This document shows, in pieces, positions 1 to 15,611 of a stretch of 64,000 nucleotides of DNA. The stretch comes from Terana coerulea (lineage: Eukaryota > Basidiomycota > Agaricomycetes > Polyporales > Phanerochaetaceae). Under the pieces are notes generated by a model, which was not told where the DNA came from, made no database searches, and was given only the letters and a program-made list of their open reading frames with translations. How positions within the stretch are numbered: the stretch's first letter is position 1; each line of letters starts with the position of its first letter. The DNA is taken from positions 186,001 to 250,000 of the forward strand of contig JAKOGH010000097.1 in NCBI GenBank assembly GCA_024811115.1. Direction: 5' to 3'. The position numbers and the translations under genes are program-made.

Positions 1-104
1 CCGCATCAGCAGCAGACCCGTGTCCGCCGTGCCGCGCACGCTGGGCCCTGCGGCCTTCGGGCTGCCATCACCCTGCCCCGGCGGGCTCTCCGGCGGGCTG
101 TGTG

Positions 105-112
105 TATATAAG
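105..112 (+). promoter_or_regulatory. TATA box of the secreted-protein gene
   Basis: TATATAAG lies about 105 bases before the start codon at 216, with a pyrimidine-rich leader and CA-type initiation sites between. This is a normal core promoter layout for a strongly expressed fungal gene. Confidence 0.55.
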
Positions 113-215
113 CCGCGGGGCGACGGCGGCGGCTCGCCAGTGAATCTGGATTCACTCGCCCTCACGAACAACCACTTTTGCATCCGTCTCTGCTCTCTCA
201 CCAACGCCGTTCACG

Positions 216-783
216 ATGAAGTTCACGACCGCCCTCTCTGCTCTCGCCCTCGGCGCCGCCTCCATGCTCGTCAGCGCCGCGCCCCTCCACCACGCCCGCG
301 ACGTCTGGGACCCCAAGATCACCTACCCCACCAACGGTACCGTTTGGCAATCCGGGGAGACCTACACTGTGACCTGGTGAGTCGCCAGGAATACAGGGCG
401 GAAGACTGGCACGCTCACGCAACACCCCTGACTGTCAGGGACACCTCGGATGCGCCCGCCCAAATCTCCAACGAGGGTCTGATCCTTCTGAGGGCTGGCG
501 AGAATGAGACTCCCGGTATGTGCTGCACACGTATCAGCGCGAAAGACGATTAACATTGACTTGCATGCTTATCAGTGCTCCTCGCTTGGAACTTCGACCT
601 GCGTGACGGCAAAGTCGACGTCAAGGCTCCAGACGTCCTCAGCCGTGACGACTTCAGCATTGTCTGTGAGTGGATTCTTCCGCTTTAGTTATGCGACGTT
701 CGACTCAAACCTGCCGGGTAGTGTTCGGCGACTCTGGCAATTGGGGCGAGCAGTTCAGCATCAAAGGGCCCCTCGACCTTTAG
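216..783 (+). CDS. Small secreted Kre9/Knh1-like (Ser-Thr-rich GPI-family N-terminal domain) protein
   Basis: Four exons (216-376, 439-515, 576-665, 722-783) with GT-AG introns of about 60 nt join to a 129-residue protein. Residues 1-21 (MKFTTALSALALGAASMLVS) are a signal peptide. The rest matches the beta-sandwich domain of the Kre9/KNH family: ITYPTNGTVWQSGETYTVTW near residue 37 is its typical opening, followed by ISNEGLILLRAG and a closing FGDSGNWGEQFSI. Proteins of this family act at the cell surface or in the wall, and many basidiomycete members are only this one domain. There is no Ser/Thr-rich tail or GPI signal, so it is probably freely secreted. The exon joins and the TATA box upstream make the model firm; the molecular function is not known. 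Confidence 0.85.
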
Positions 784-1141
784 GTCTGCCCGGCTGCTCA
801 GCATCATTCATGACTATTCATTCGGACTTTAAGAACGGGTTGATGACAACGGATGTGAACGCTCACGATTTTTACGATATGGACTCTTGGGATCCAGTAG
901 TTATTACTTTGACTATCACGGACCTTTGCATAATGGACTTTTGACAGTGCTGCAATTCAACGATTTGAGTGCTTTTATTTTGTGTGTAATGTCAACAACG
1001 GTGGACAAAGCGGTATGCCACTCAAGAATGCAAAATGTGCTCTGCTTGCTGATACTTACACACGACTCCGCCTTCAGATATATAAATACCCACCATAACT
1101 TACAGCGTACACCACCGTCCTCGCCACACGCACCACTGCGT
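784..1141. other. Convergent intergenic region
   Basis: The stretch lies between the 3' ends of the secreted-protein gene (+) and the SNF2 gene (-). It is more AT-rich than its neighbours and holds short runs such as ATATATAAAT near 1078. No gene or repeat is seen. Confidence 0.5.
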
Positions 1142-5800
<4,659 letters not shown>

Positions 5801-6124
5801 TTTCAGGTTATATGAAACCCTCCGGCTTGCAGGCTGGTCTGAGGGCGTGGTGGCATAGGAAAGAGAGACGGAGGATGTCGATGAAGCTGTGTGAAGCTGC
5901 GCGGAGACTCGCGCCGCTCGGTTCAGACGGCGAAGTCACTTTGGCTTATTGGGCGCCCAGGGTTTTCAGGTCAATGTGAATCTGAGATCGCCCACACGTG
6001 GAGATTGACGCTTGGCTCTCTTGTTCAGTGACCGCTGCTGGACTCACGACCTAAACAACCACCCTCTCGTTACCCTCTCGTCCTCTACACTGCGTCGACT
6101 TATTCACATCATCCTCTGACCAGA
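5801..6124. promoter_or_regulatory. Divergent promoter region, SNF2 gene and F-box/WD40 gene
   Basis: About 320 bases separate the start of the SNF2 gene (-) from the F-box gene (+). There is no clear TATA box. Pyrimidine-rich sequence at 6040-6110 precedes the F-box start codon, as in many fungal leaders. Confidence 0.4.
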
Positions 6125-8161
6125 ATGATTGACTTCTCAGACGATGTCGGGAGTATCATGAAATCCCGTCTGCTGGCGGTGAAGTCCGCTCAAGAACGCG
6201 AAGGTCCGTTGCGGCGCAGCGTCATAGAAGCCGAGGCTGACACTGACGGCATTCACCCAGATATCGTGTATGGTCTACTCGCGAGTTTACCAAGGTCGAG
6301 CGTCGCCAGCATACAATCCAGGATGACCCGCTCTTGCGATTAGATGTCCTTGGGGTGAGTGCTCAGGCTGATGGCTTGACCTGTGCAACGCTAAGTTGAG
6401 GCTCGCCGCGGTGCCATAGCTATTGCCAGACGAAGTGGCGCTTCAAGTCTTCTCATATCTCCCGTGGCAAGCCCTCATCGGGTGCTCGTCAGTCAGTCGA
6501 CGCTGGCGGGCGCTGTCGAGCGACCCTAGCCTTTGGCGCGCCCTGTGCCAAGACAGCAACTGGGAGTGGCGGAGCGTCGGACAGGCGCGGCGGGCCCCTC
6601 AGACCTACGCACCGTGCTGCGACTCGGACGACGAGGGCATGGGTGAGGACGAGGACGAAGACGCCGTCGTCGAGCAGATGCTCCTGGACGACTCTGGCTA
6701 CCAATCCATCGACCTTGGACCCCGCTGCCGGCCACGCTTCCACCTCTACCACCCAGCAAGTCGCGTCGCGGCGTCCCCACACACATCATCGACGCTCAGG
6801 GACATACGGCCTACGGCAGCACAGCACCACCTCATCCAGCCTTTCCAAGCCCGATTACAAGCTACTCTTCGCCACGCACATTCGTCTGCGCAACCGCTTC
6901 CATAAATCATCCTACAGCCTCTCTACTCTGCAAACCCGCGGCGCACCTATGGGACACTCGAACACGATATACTGTCTGCAGCTCTACACTTACCCGCAGA
7001 CTGGCCTCCAAGTGCTCTTCACCGGGTCAAAGGACCGAACCATTCGGGAATGGGACATCAGCACAGGCACTGTCCGGCGGGTGATCCAAGGCGTCCATGA
7101 AGGCAGCGTGTTGAGTATATGCGCATACAACGGCCTTCTCGCCAGTGGCGGCAGCGACAGAACTGTGGCTGTCTGGAACCTCGACACCGGCAATGTCGTT
7201 CGAGTGATGCGCCATCACGACGACAGCGTCCTCTGTGTGCGCTTTGACGATAAAAGACTTGTTTCCTGCTCAAAAGGTAAGTCCCGACTCTGCATCCTGA
7301 TGTAAACTATAGAATTCGCTTTGGTAGATCGCACTCTCCGGACCTACCTCTTACCTGACTTCAGGCCGCAATTCCGCCTTGAAGACCACCGCGCCGCCGT
7401 CAACGCCATTTCTATCTCGGACAAGCACATCATCTCTGGTTCGGGAGACCGCTCCGATGAAAATTTGGGATGTCAACACCGGTCGCCTGCTCCAGACATT
7501 CGAGAACCACCATGGACGAGGGTATGCCCATCTTCCCTGGCTCACGCGCCCGCTTCAGTGTTTACACCTCATGACGATGCCTGTAGTCTCGCTGCAATTG
7601 ACTTGCAAGCCCCGTACGTGCTGTCCGGGTCCTCCGACAAGCACCTTCGCCTGGTCGACATCACGACCGGTGAAGGGCTGGTCCACGTCGCCTGACATGG
7701 ACGAGGGCGCCACAGCGCCCGACGCGGCGGCGGGAGCGGTGTGCGAGACGTGCGGTAACATGCCGCAGGCGGTGGCGATCCGCCGCCAGCAGCGGACGCA
7801 CGAGGACCTCGTGCGCAGCGTGGTGCTCGACGACGACTTTGTCATCAGCGGGAGCTACGACCATACGGTCAAGGTGGGCACCCATGCCTACCGTGCCTTT
7901 TGAGTGCTGGTCTGACCGAATTTGACGGTTGCATAGGTCTGGGATCGCAAAACCGGCACCTTGGTGGCTGATTTGACTGGAGGTCATACGGGCCGTATCT
8001 TCTGCGTCGGCTTCGACCGCGCGAAGATCGTCTCCTGTGGCGAGGATCAGGTCGGCATCACAGTCTTTGTTTCGTTCATGGCATTAATTACCGGCATACA
8101 GAGGATCTGCGTTTGGGACTTCTCTCACGGCATGGATACATCCTTCGTGAAGCTGCATTAA
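6125..8161 (+). CDS. F-box and WD40-repeat protein, SCF ubiquitin-ligase substrate receptor
   Basis: Exon 1 (6125-6178) splices over a 107-nt intron to FTKVERRQHTIQDDPL, then over 6355-6419 to the F-box LLPDEVALQVFSYLPWQALI. After an acidic linker (EDEDEDAVVEQMLLDD) come WD40 repeats: LFTGSKDRTIREWD, LLASGGSDRTVAVWN, IISGSGDRS then MKIWDVNTG, YVLSGSSDKHLRLVD, FVISGSYDHTVKVWD and DQRICVWDFSHG. A C-x2-C pair (CETCGN) interrupts the propeller. This is the layout of Cdc4/Met30/Pof1 proteins, which bind Skp1 by the F-box and substrates by the propeller. The frame breaks by one base at 6720-6723 (C run), near 7454-7456 and at 7675-7677 (G run). Each is healed by removing one base, so sequencing error is likelier than decay. 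Confidence 0.85.
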
Positions 8162-8670
8162 GCTACGGTGTTTACTTCACCGGACTGTAATTTTTCTATC
8201 ATCGCTTTGTTGTTGTTCTTCTTACGGACCATCGGTACCACCTAGCTTATAAGCTCATCACACCATGTACGCGGCTTGTACAACAGCACGTTCGTAATAC
8301 TATTGGAACACTATCTATGACAGTAGCATTCCAACAAAGCAGACGTAGACTACTTGCCAGCCGGGCCGCCCAGCTGCAGCTCGGAAGTGACCCTCAGATG
8401 AACGACCAGGACAATCCAGCATCATCCACGTTCGCGGGGTGTTTAGAGAGATAGTTAACTTAGAGAAATATAGTCCGCTACTACAAGCATACAAACGCAA
8501 ATCAGCAAAGGGGTATGCGACGAAGAGAGAGGACTACACACAAAAACAGCGATAGGATAAGCCAATAAATAAACATCATGCGGAAAAGAGCGAGGGGGGG
8601 ACGGCGCGGGGAGGTCCGTGGTGGGGTAAGGATCGCGGGTGCGGTCGGACGTCACAGGAGAATGTGACGT
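8162..8670. other. Convergent 3' region
   Basis: This AT-richer stretch lies between two convergent genes and probably holds both 3' UTRs. No further gene or repeat is seen. Confidence 0.5.
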
Positions 8671-9839
8671 CTACGCAGTGTGTGGTGGCGGCAGGCCGGG
8701 ACTTTCATCCATCATCGTTACATGTTTCGTGACTTGAGCGTTCGAGATGCGTCGGGACAGCGGGGCGCGCGGGGTTCTTTTGGGCCCGCAGCTCACTGGC
8801 GGCCGAGGCCGGAGGGGATGGCGGGGATGTGCGACACGCGCTTCGCGGCGGGCGGCGGCGGGAAGCTGCTCGGGGGCCTCCTGGAGGCAGAAGCGCGGGA
8901 TGACGCCGCGCTCGGCGTCCGCGCCGCCGGCGCGCTGCACGAGGCACCACTCGTCCTCGTACTCCTCGAGCAGCCGCAGGTGCTCGCCGACGCGCACCGC
9001 GAGCTCGTCGGGCAGGCTCGGCACGAACGTGCACGCGACCGCCATGCGGCGCGGCAGCGGCTTGCGGTGCGCGAGCGACGCCGGCCGTTTGTCCGCGGCC
9101 TTCGCGGCCTTCTGCGCCGCGGAGAGGCTCTTGTAGAGCGGCGAGTCGGGTCCGATGGACGCGGTGCGGATCGGCGACGCGAGCACGGGCGAGCCCGCGT
9201 CGGTCGCCTGCAGCATCTGCAGCGTCAGGCCCGCGGTCGGCGTCGCGCGGCGGCCCTTGGTGTCCGCGAGCTCGATGGTGATCGTCGGCGGGGAGAGCGT
9301 GCCGTACGCGGGCGGGGGGTTGCTCTCGAGGTCGAGCGGCGCGGGCTTGGTGCCGACGAACGCCTTGAAGAAGCGGCTCGGGCCCTTGGTGACCGCCTTT
9401 TGCGAGGAGTGCACGGGCGCCGGGGAGCGCGATGGGCTGCCACTTTCCGGAGCCGAGGTTGAGGTTTGCCTTCTCGTCGTGCTCCTGCTCCGGGTAGTGG
9501 ACCTTGATCATGGCACCCTTGGGCGCATATTCTCCAATGGTTTGGGAAGCGGCCTTGTTCTTGTTGATTTTGCTCCTGCGCCATTTGCCAACCCTCCATG
9601 CAATGAATCCTGCCGGCACGTCAACACAAATCAGATATTTTAATGAAATCATGGTTAAACGCACCGAGGATGATCAGACCAAAGACCACAATCATTCCAG
9701 CAAGAGCCTTCACAGATGTGGGGAGGGGCTTGGTGACAGCCTCTGCAGCAGGGCTTGAGGTCGCCGCGGCGGCGGACACCGACGGGGTGTCATCTCTCTG
9801 CTCAAGAGTACGTTTGGCGAAATGAACGACGGCGGCCAT
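8671..9839 (-). CDS. Single-pass membrane protein with cytoplasmic SH3 domain
   Basis: ATG at 9839 starts MAAVVHFAKRTLEQRDDTP, then an Ala/Ser-rich stretch and a membrane segment (ALAGMIVVFGLIILG) that splices over an intron at about 9610-9664 to FIAWRVGKWRRSK. The basic stop-transfer side places the rest inside the cell. After a Ser/Pro-rich linker comes an SH3 domain: MAVACTFVPSLPDELAVRVG, LRLLEEYEDEWCLVQ and GVIPRFCLQE carry the ALYDY-like start, the acidic RT loop, the conserved Trp and the Pro-containing strand. Fungal proteins with this layout are often adaptors at the plasma membrane or septum, which is inference here. One extra base near 9502-9503 separates the two coding frames; removing it gives a continuous Ser/Thr-rich linker. 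A TATATA element at 9985-9991 lies upstream. Confidence 0.75.
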
Positions 9840-10556
9840 AGGTGGTGGGATAATACGACACACGCGCAAAGATTAGGAGACAGGAAGCAAAAGCAAAAAG
9901 GCAGGGGAAAGGAAAGGGCCCTGGCACGAACGAAAGAGAAGGGAGCGAAAGAAAGCAGCGGGTCGTCCTCCCGCACGGGCAGCGTATATATGATGCTCGC
10001 CATGCCTGCGCGGGGCTAGTCTGCATCAGCCCTTGATGCGCATCCAGAGGATATGTTTCAAGGCAGGTCCATCAGCTCTCTGTGCTCGGGAACTCAAAAC
10101 AGCTGGCCGGGCGATGCGAGCGCCTTGCCTTTCCGAGGGCGGCGCACGGCTCCATCAGGCAGGTGCAGCGTTGATCAAAGCCCGCGGCGGCCTGCACCTC
10201 AGATCCCTTCCGCGCTATGCAGGCATCCCCGCCCACCTCGGTGGTATGAGAAACAAAGAGAGAAAACCAAGGAATACGCCAGCATTATTCCCTAGAGCCT
10301 GGAGGAAACAGTCATGCCGAAACATGCATCACTATCCGGATCTGCCAGGGGCATTGGCGTAGTAACCTGCAGCACCGCCACGGTCGACGACACATTCATA
10401 TCACCTCTCATCTTGCCTGCAGAACTAACACGCCACTGCGCCAGGCGCGTTTATCCAGCGGGCAGTCCACATCCTGACGAACATGAGCCTTAAGCATATC
10501 AGCATGCTATCCAAATTAATACACCAGCCTAGGGCAATCCAGGTATATTTCAACGA
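9840..10556. other. Intergenic region with promoter of the SH3 gene
   Basis: The first 150 bases hold a purine-rich tract and a TATATA element (9985-9991) that fits the SH3 gene on the minus strand. The rest, to the stop codon of the Clp gene, shows no convincing coding sequence. Confidence 0.45.
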
Positions 10557-12115
10557 TTAGAGGGTGTCCAAGAGCTGTGTCGACACAGCGCGGTAAAGCG
10601 AGCGGGCCCCTTCCGCAGGCACATAGCTCTGCAGCGAGTCGCCCACGAGCTTCTCAACGGTCGCTGCAGGCAGCGTGCGCGCCGCGTCGTCCGCTAGGGT
10701 GTACAGCGCTTCCGCCGCGATGGCCATCTTCTCGTCAGTGGTGAAGGGGACAAACGGGGAGCACTGTCGTCACGCGTGACAAGAGCGAGGGCTAGAACGT
10801 GGTGTTGGTTAGATGGGGCGACGGTTATCAGAGATGCAGTTTACGTACGCCGAGACGATCCGACACCTTTGGGCGCAGGAGCCGCATGAGGTCGACGTAC
10901 TCGTCGCGCGACATTTGCTCCTCAGGACTTGGTCGAGACAGCTGGTGCTCGAACACCAGATCATGGCCAATGTTCGAGGTCCCTAGCCAGATGACTTTTG
11001 AACAGTCGACATGTCGATGGCCGGCCTCGAAGGAACAGCGACCTGATACACTACAAGTCAGCTCCTTGCAGGTTTGACAAAATAAATGGTCGTACCCAGC
11101 TCCCAAGGCATCAACAGAGACGATAGTATCGTTTCGTTTTCAGTCTTCTCGATCTCCTGAGTTTGATACTTCGTTAGACAGTGCGAACAACGAATCTACC
11201 GTCAAAAACTCACATCCAAGACCACGACACAGCGCTTGCCCTGGTTCTCGATGAGAAAATCAGAAAGCGTCAGGTCCGACGGGTCCTGTTCAAATACCCC
11301 TCAGCCCTGCGGAAGTCGATGCAATACTGTGAATACCATACCTCGTACGGGCTCATCGAGTAGCTACGCCAGATGTCGTTCGTCGACCGCAGCGTCGTCA
11401 TGTTGACTGTATGCGTCGGGACGTCCAACAGAGACCCAACTGCAAGACGCTTCAGCATCAACAACAAATCCGCGTCACAGCTCAAACGACCCACATCGCC
11501 TCGCAAGCATACTCTTCCCATGCCCACTCGGTCCTGTCACCAGCACATCAGCATTACATACGACCCCGCCACACAGACCGAGCACGCACCGCACAGAAGC
11601 ACGACGATGGGCGCCATGCTCGGCATGCTGAGCACGCGGAACAGCTGCTCGAGCGCACGGTCCTGCCCGACGAGCTCGTACCGCACGCGCGCGAGCGGGC
11701 GGAAGGCCGAGCGGTGGATGAGCGCCGACGCGCGCCGCGTCTGCGGCGCATCCGCGCGTGCGAGGTAGTACCGCGTCGCCGGGTCCGCCGCCGCCAGCAC
11801 GTCCCGCGCCGCGCTGCAGTCCTCGCCCTCCCTCGCGCTCTCCCGCGAGCCGCGCCGCTCGGGCGTGCGCAGCGAGGCCGGGTTGGCGCCATGCGCGAGC
11901 AGCACCTTGACGATGCTCTGGCGGCGGCGCAGGTTGCCCGCGGTGAGCGCGAACGCGAGCGCGCTCTGCGGGCCCGCGTCGTCGTTCGCGCCCACGTCGC
12001 CGGCGGCGAGCACGCGCCGCACCTGCTCGGCGTCGTCGCTCGCGATCGCGAAGAGCAGCGTCGGGCGCGGCGTTGCGATCGCGTGCGCGGGCTCGGGATG
12101 CGATGCGGCGGACAT
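10557..12115 (-). CDS. Ankyrin-repeat plus Clp/Hsp100-type AAA+ ATPase (CLPB/SKD3-like)
   Basis: ATG at 12115 has a good context and opens MSAASHPEPAHAIATPRPT. Ankyrin repeats follow (TLLFAIASDDAEQVRRVL, SIVKVLLAHGANPASLRTPE), then YELVGQDRALEQLFRVL, the entry motif of a Clp ATPase domain. The Walker A is split by an intron: LLC ends before 11538 and GPSGHGKSMLARRCGS follows. Next come NQGKRCVVVLDEIEKTENE (Walker B), KVIWLGTSNIGHDL (sensor 1) and a C-terminal small domain ending EGARSLYRAVSTQLLDTL. Ankyrin repeats plus one Clp-type module is the layout of the CLPB/SKD3 disaggregase, which in animals sits in the mitochondrial intermembrane space. No targeting sequence is visible at this ATG. 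Coding-like sequence continues in frame upstream to about 12330, so the true start may lie further out or belong to a fusion with the next gene. Confidence 0.8.
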
Positions 12116-12422
12116 GGCGGAGGAAGACGGCCGAGTGTATGGCGGCGCGGAGACAAGCGGGGCTCCGCGGAAGGTGAGGTCCTGCGCGTCAGCGTCTTCC
12201 GCGCCGTCGAGCTCGTCGTCCTCGGGGATAGGCCGGATGGGTTCCGAGAGCCGGCTGCTCGGGCGATATAGTTGCGATAGCCTACGCGAAGCGTAGGACG
12301 GTCCAGGGCTCGTGGCCGAATTACTCTGACGAAAATGCAGATGTCGAAGAAGTGGGTATGGGAAGCGGAGATGGAAGTGAGTGTTGCGGTTTGATCGAGG
12401 CCAGAATCATCCAGAGGTAGTG

Positions 12423-15110
12423 TCATCGTGTCAATAGGTATAAAAGTGTTGTTTTCCAATGAATCACTGGGTATGCAATGCGAGTGAACCGGAGAAAGCT
12501 GTACTTCGCTTCAGAATTTAGAACTGGTGCTGCACCAACAGTACTCACTAATGCACCATTAAATAATTCATGATCCGATGATACAGATAGAGATGGAGAT
12601 GACGGAGGATGCGATGTTGCTAAAATTTGTTGCATGAGTGGAACCGCTGAGCCAAGCCGTAAAGACTTACCAGGGGTGGTCACAGAATTAGATGTTGGAA
12701 ACATGCCAGACGACAGCGGAGAAGGCGAGATAGCAGAGGACAAAGGACCCGACGAAGAATTCAAAAGAATGGACTGTGTGTGTATGCAGAGGTCTGAGTG
12801 CCGCACACTGTAGAGGAGTAGAAGAGTACGCACTAGTCTCAGCGGCCTCAGCCTACTGGCGCTGGTAGAAGCAGGTGCTGACTCGATGGGAGAAGCGGTA
12901 TTAGGCCGAGAATCATTGAACGAATGGCTTCTGCTTGAGCCAAGCCCCTACGAGAGCTGGAGGCCGATGTCGAACGAGAGGCGCACTCCCCGGTCTCTGT
13001 GCACTCAGCGACTCTCGTTTCCGGGCCTTTAGAATAGATGCTCAGGATTGCTCCACAAACAAAAAGACGGGTCTCACAGTTATTGAGTGCCTGAAACCGA
13101 ACGGCACCTTGCTCGACCGCTTGGACGAGTCAGGATCTACCGGCGGAGGCGAGGTCGGCGGCTCGGATGCAGCCATCACAGGCGACGTCCCCGTAAACTG
13201 GGGCGACGCGCCACGAGACCACTCTCCTGCAGCTGCACTTTGTGGCCAATCCCGCGAGAATCGGCGTTGCGGCGGAACAGTGATCTCCTGCACCTCCTCC
13301 GAGACAGAGATCCTCGGAGAGGCGGCGGGTGGCGAGCTGCTCCGTTCGAGGGGGTTTATGGTGAGCACAGGGTCCTGTGCGGGAGGCTTCAGGAGCGAGA
13401 GGCTTGATGTGCTCGTCGTACTCGCAGTTGGCGAAGCCAAGCCTGACGGCGAAGCTATTGGGGTCTGACGCACGCTATTCCTGAGAGATGGCGCGCGCGA
13501 GATGCGCCTTGACTGGGGCGTGGACTGCCGTGACGGGCCTGCTACTGGGATCTCTTCGTAGTAGCTAGCGTACGACACGGTGTCCTCCTCGGGATCCTCA
13601 TTATATGCGAGAAGTGTCGGCGACTCAAAATTAGGGGTAGAAGGAGAGTCTCTGGCAGAGCGATTATGTGGACTGGAAAAGGCGGCCTGCGGCGTCGGTG
13701 GTAGTGAGAAAATGGGGGAAGCGAGGCCGGGTGACTGGGAAGGGTCGAACCGACTGGTAGCAGAGAAAGGACTGGGACTCACGCCCGGCGGAGAGTCTGA
13801 CAAAGAGAACACCGGTGCGGCGGAAGCCTTGGGGCGAGGGATAGACGTCCGTGAAGCCAGCACAGTAGGGCTGCTAATCGTATTTGAGAAGCTAGCCGGC
13901 GGGCTCCGTGGTAGAGAAAATACCAGAGGTGCAACCGCGCTCGTCGGTGATTCTACATCCTCAGACTCGGAGGTCGGGGTAAACTGCGTACGAGGATTTG
14001 ACTCTACACTGTCATAATGCAAGGACGGTGAACTGGCTTGCTTCACAGTCGCTTCAGGGTCCTTTTCTGGTGCCTCGCTCGCAGCGGACCGACGCTTCAG
14101 CTGAGCAGCATACTCGGAAGGGCTGTCAAGATCATCGAGGTCGAGCACAGGCGGGTCCTCAGCAGACGCATCAGAGTGCGAATGGGATGAACCTGCATGT
14201 GGTGATGACGGCCACACCGAGAAGCTCGTTGGCGTGAATTTAGGCGAAATAGCGCGAGCAGGAGAGCCGAATGGTGAAGACAGCAGAGACAGCGTCGAGT
14301 AACGTTGCGACTTCTCCCTTTGGGGCGGAGACAGAGCAAATGGTGTCGGACCAACCCAGTTGTCTGCGTAGCCAGAGTCAACAGAATCCTCCCGGTACAC
14401 CGCGTGAGGTAGCTGTCCTAGGGGATGAAAGAACGGAGGCGCCATCGTTAACTCGACTGGAGACATAAGCCCGGTCGATGGAGCATGATCGTCTGAAGGT
14501 CCTTGAGTGACTTGTGGTTGGCTGGAACCCTCACGAACCAGCTCTTCCTGCGAAGAATCTTCACTATTATTTGGCCTCCATACGAGAGTGTCTTCTTCGT
14601 CCTTCTCCGCCGGTAGGACCTCAAGTTGTTTCTCTCCTGCACCAGCGGCGCTTCTCCGTCGAGCTACCGTTCCTAACACGGCGTCCGGTGGGACTAGCTC
14701 AGATTCGTCAATAGCGTCCTCCAATTCTCCAGCATCCTCATCCTCCTCATATTCCGACTCGTCTGGTGCAATTGCATCTCCAAGCGCGAGAAGCAAGCTC
14801 GACAGTCTAGGAGAACGTGGTGGCGAACGGACACGGCGGGACACCGAACCAGGACTCGACGTCAGAGAATTAGTGCGTGAAAGTGCGGGGGTGGACTGCG
14901 GCGTGGGCGAGGAAATAATAGCAATTTCTGGGTTCCTGGGGACCTTGATTTTGACCTCATGCAGAAAGCTGCACGAGTCCGAGAAGAGGCAGCGACCTTG
15001 GGAGTAGAACGGACATGGTCGCGCTGCAGTTACGTCAATTAACGCGTTTACAGTCGCAATAGAAATCGATGCATACTCTTCTGCTTCCAGGGCGGGTCAG
15101 GGAGAGTCAT
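12423..15110 (-). CDS. CCCH zinc-finger protein with long disordered Ser/Pro-rich region
   Basis: ATG at 15110 gives MTLPDPPWKQK, which splices to TRPCPFYSQGRCLFSDSC followed by SFLHEV: one CCCH finger, C-x7-C-x5-C-x3-H, of the kind that binds single-stranded RNA. A 600-residue exon (13042-14844 and upstream) is acidic at first, then rich in Ser, Pro and Thr with many SP sites (FSLPRSPPASFSN, ASPIFSLPPTPQ), suggesting a phosphorylated disordered scaffold. Further exons in the same style continue leftward: RPNTASPIESAPASTSAS, SILLNSSSGPLSSAISPSP (donor at TTPG) and AVPLMQQILATSHPPSSPS. Reading through from the last one meets a stop at 12423. A splice near 12549 could instead carry it into the ankyrin-Clp gene. 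Function is probably RNA regulation; this is inferred from the finger only. Confidence 0.7.
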
Positions 15111-15611
15111 GAAGGTGTCATGAAAGCGTGCCTACAGCGGGCAACGTCGTTGGTAGGCTTGCCCAACCGAAGCAAGTTCGACGACCAATTACGCGAGCTT
15201 AATATTTCCGATCAGCAACTCCCAAATGAGGGTTATCACATCCGCACGAAATCCGCTTGGAAAACCAGTGGAAAACTCCGCGTCGTGTCGCTTCTACTGA
15301 CCTAGTACTCTGACCACGAGTGTGTAGAACCAACGTAGAACGGGAAACTTGATACTTACGCCCAAAGCAAAAGGCAGCTTATATGACTCACATGCAGAGT
15401 ATACCATGCTGAACGAAAGTGTATACAGATGATTTTCATCATGAAACGGTTTCTATACAAAATCTGAACCTGTCGCCGTTCCCTCACAAAAGTCAGAACT
15501 TTGACGTTGCGGCTCGACTACGACGTGTGTACATCCAAGGGCTGAGGCGGCTTGCGCGCCGTAATACTAGGGACGACGGTGAGTCCATGGGAATAGCGAC
15601 AATTAAGACTA
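15111..15611. other. Upstream region of the CCCH gene
   Basis: About 500 bases with short open stretches but no gene that can be supported. It probably holds the CCCH gene promoter and the remnant 3' flank of the WD40 relic. Confidence 0.4.

Noticed and set aside
8680..9462. A 260-codon open frame on the plus strand
   Set aside because: Antisense of the SH3 protein gene, very Arg-rich and without any motif.
10033..10362. An open frame between the SH3 and Clp genes
   Set aside because: No recognisable protein features, and no splice sites extend it.
11411..12271. A 286-codon open frame on the plus strand
   Set aside because: Antisense of the ankyrin-Clp gene; the composition is that of a shadow frame.
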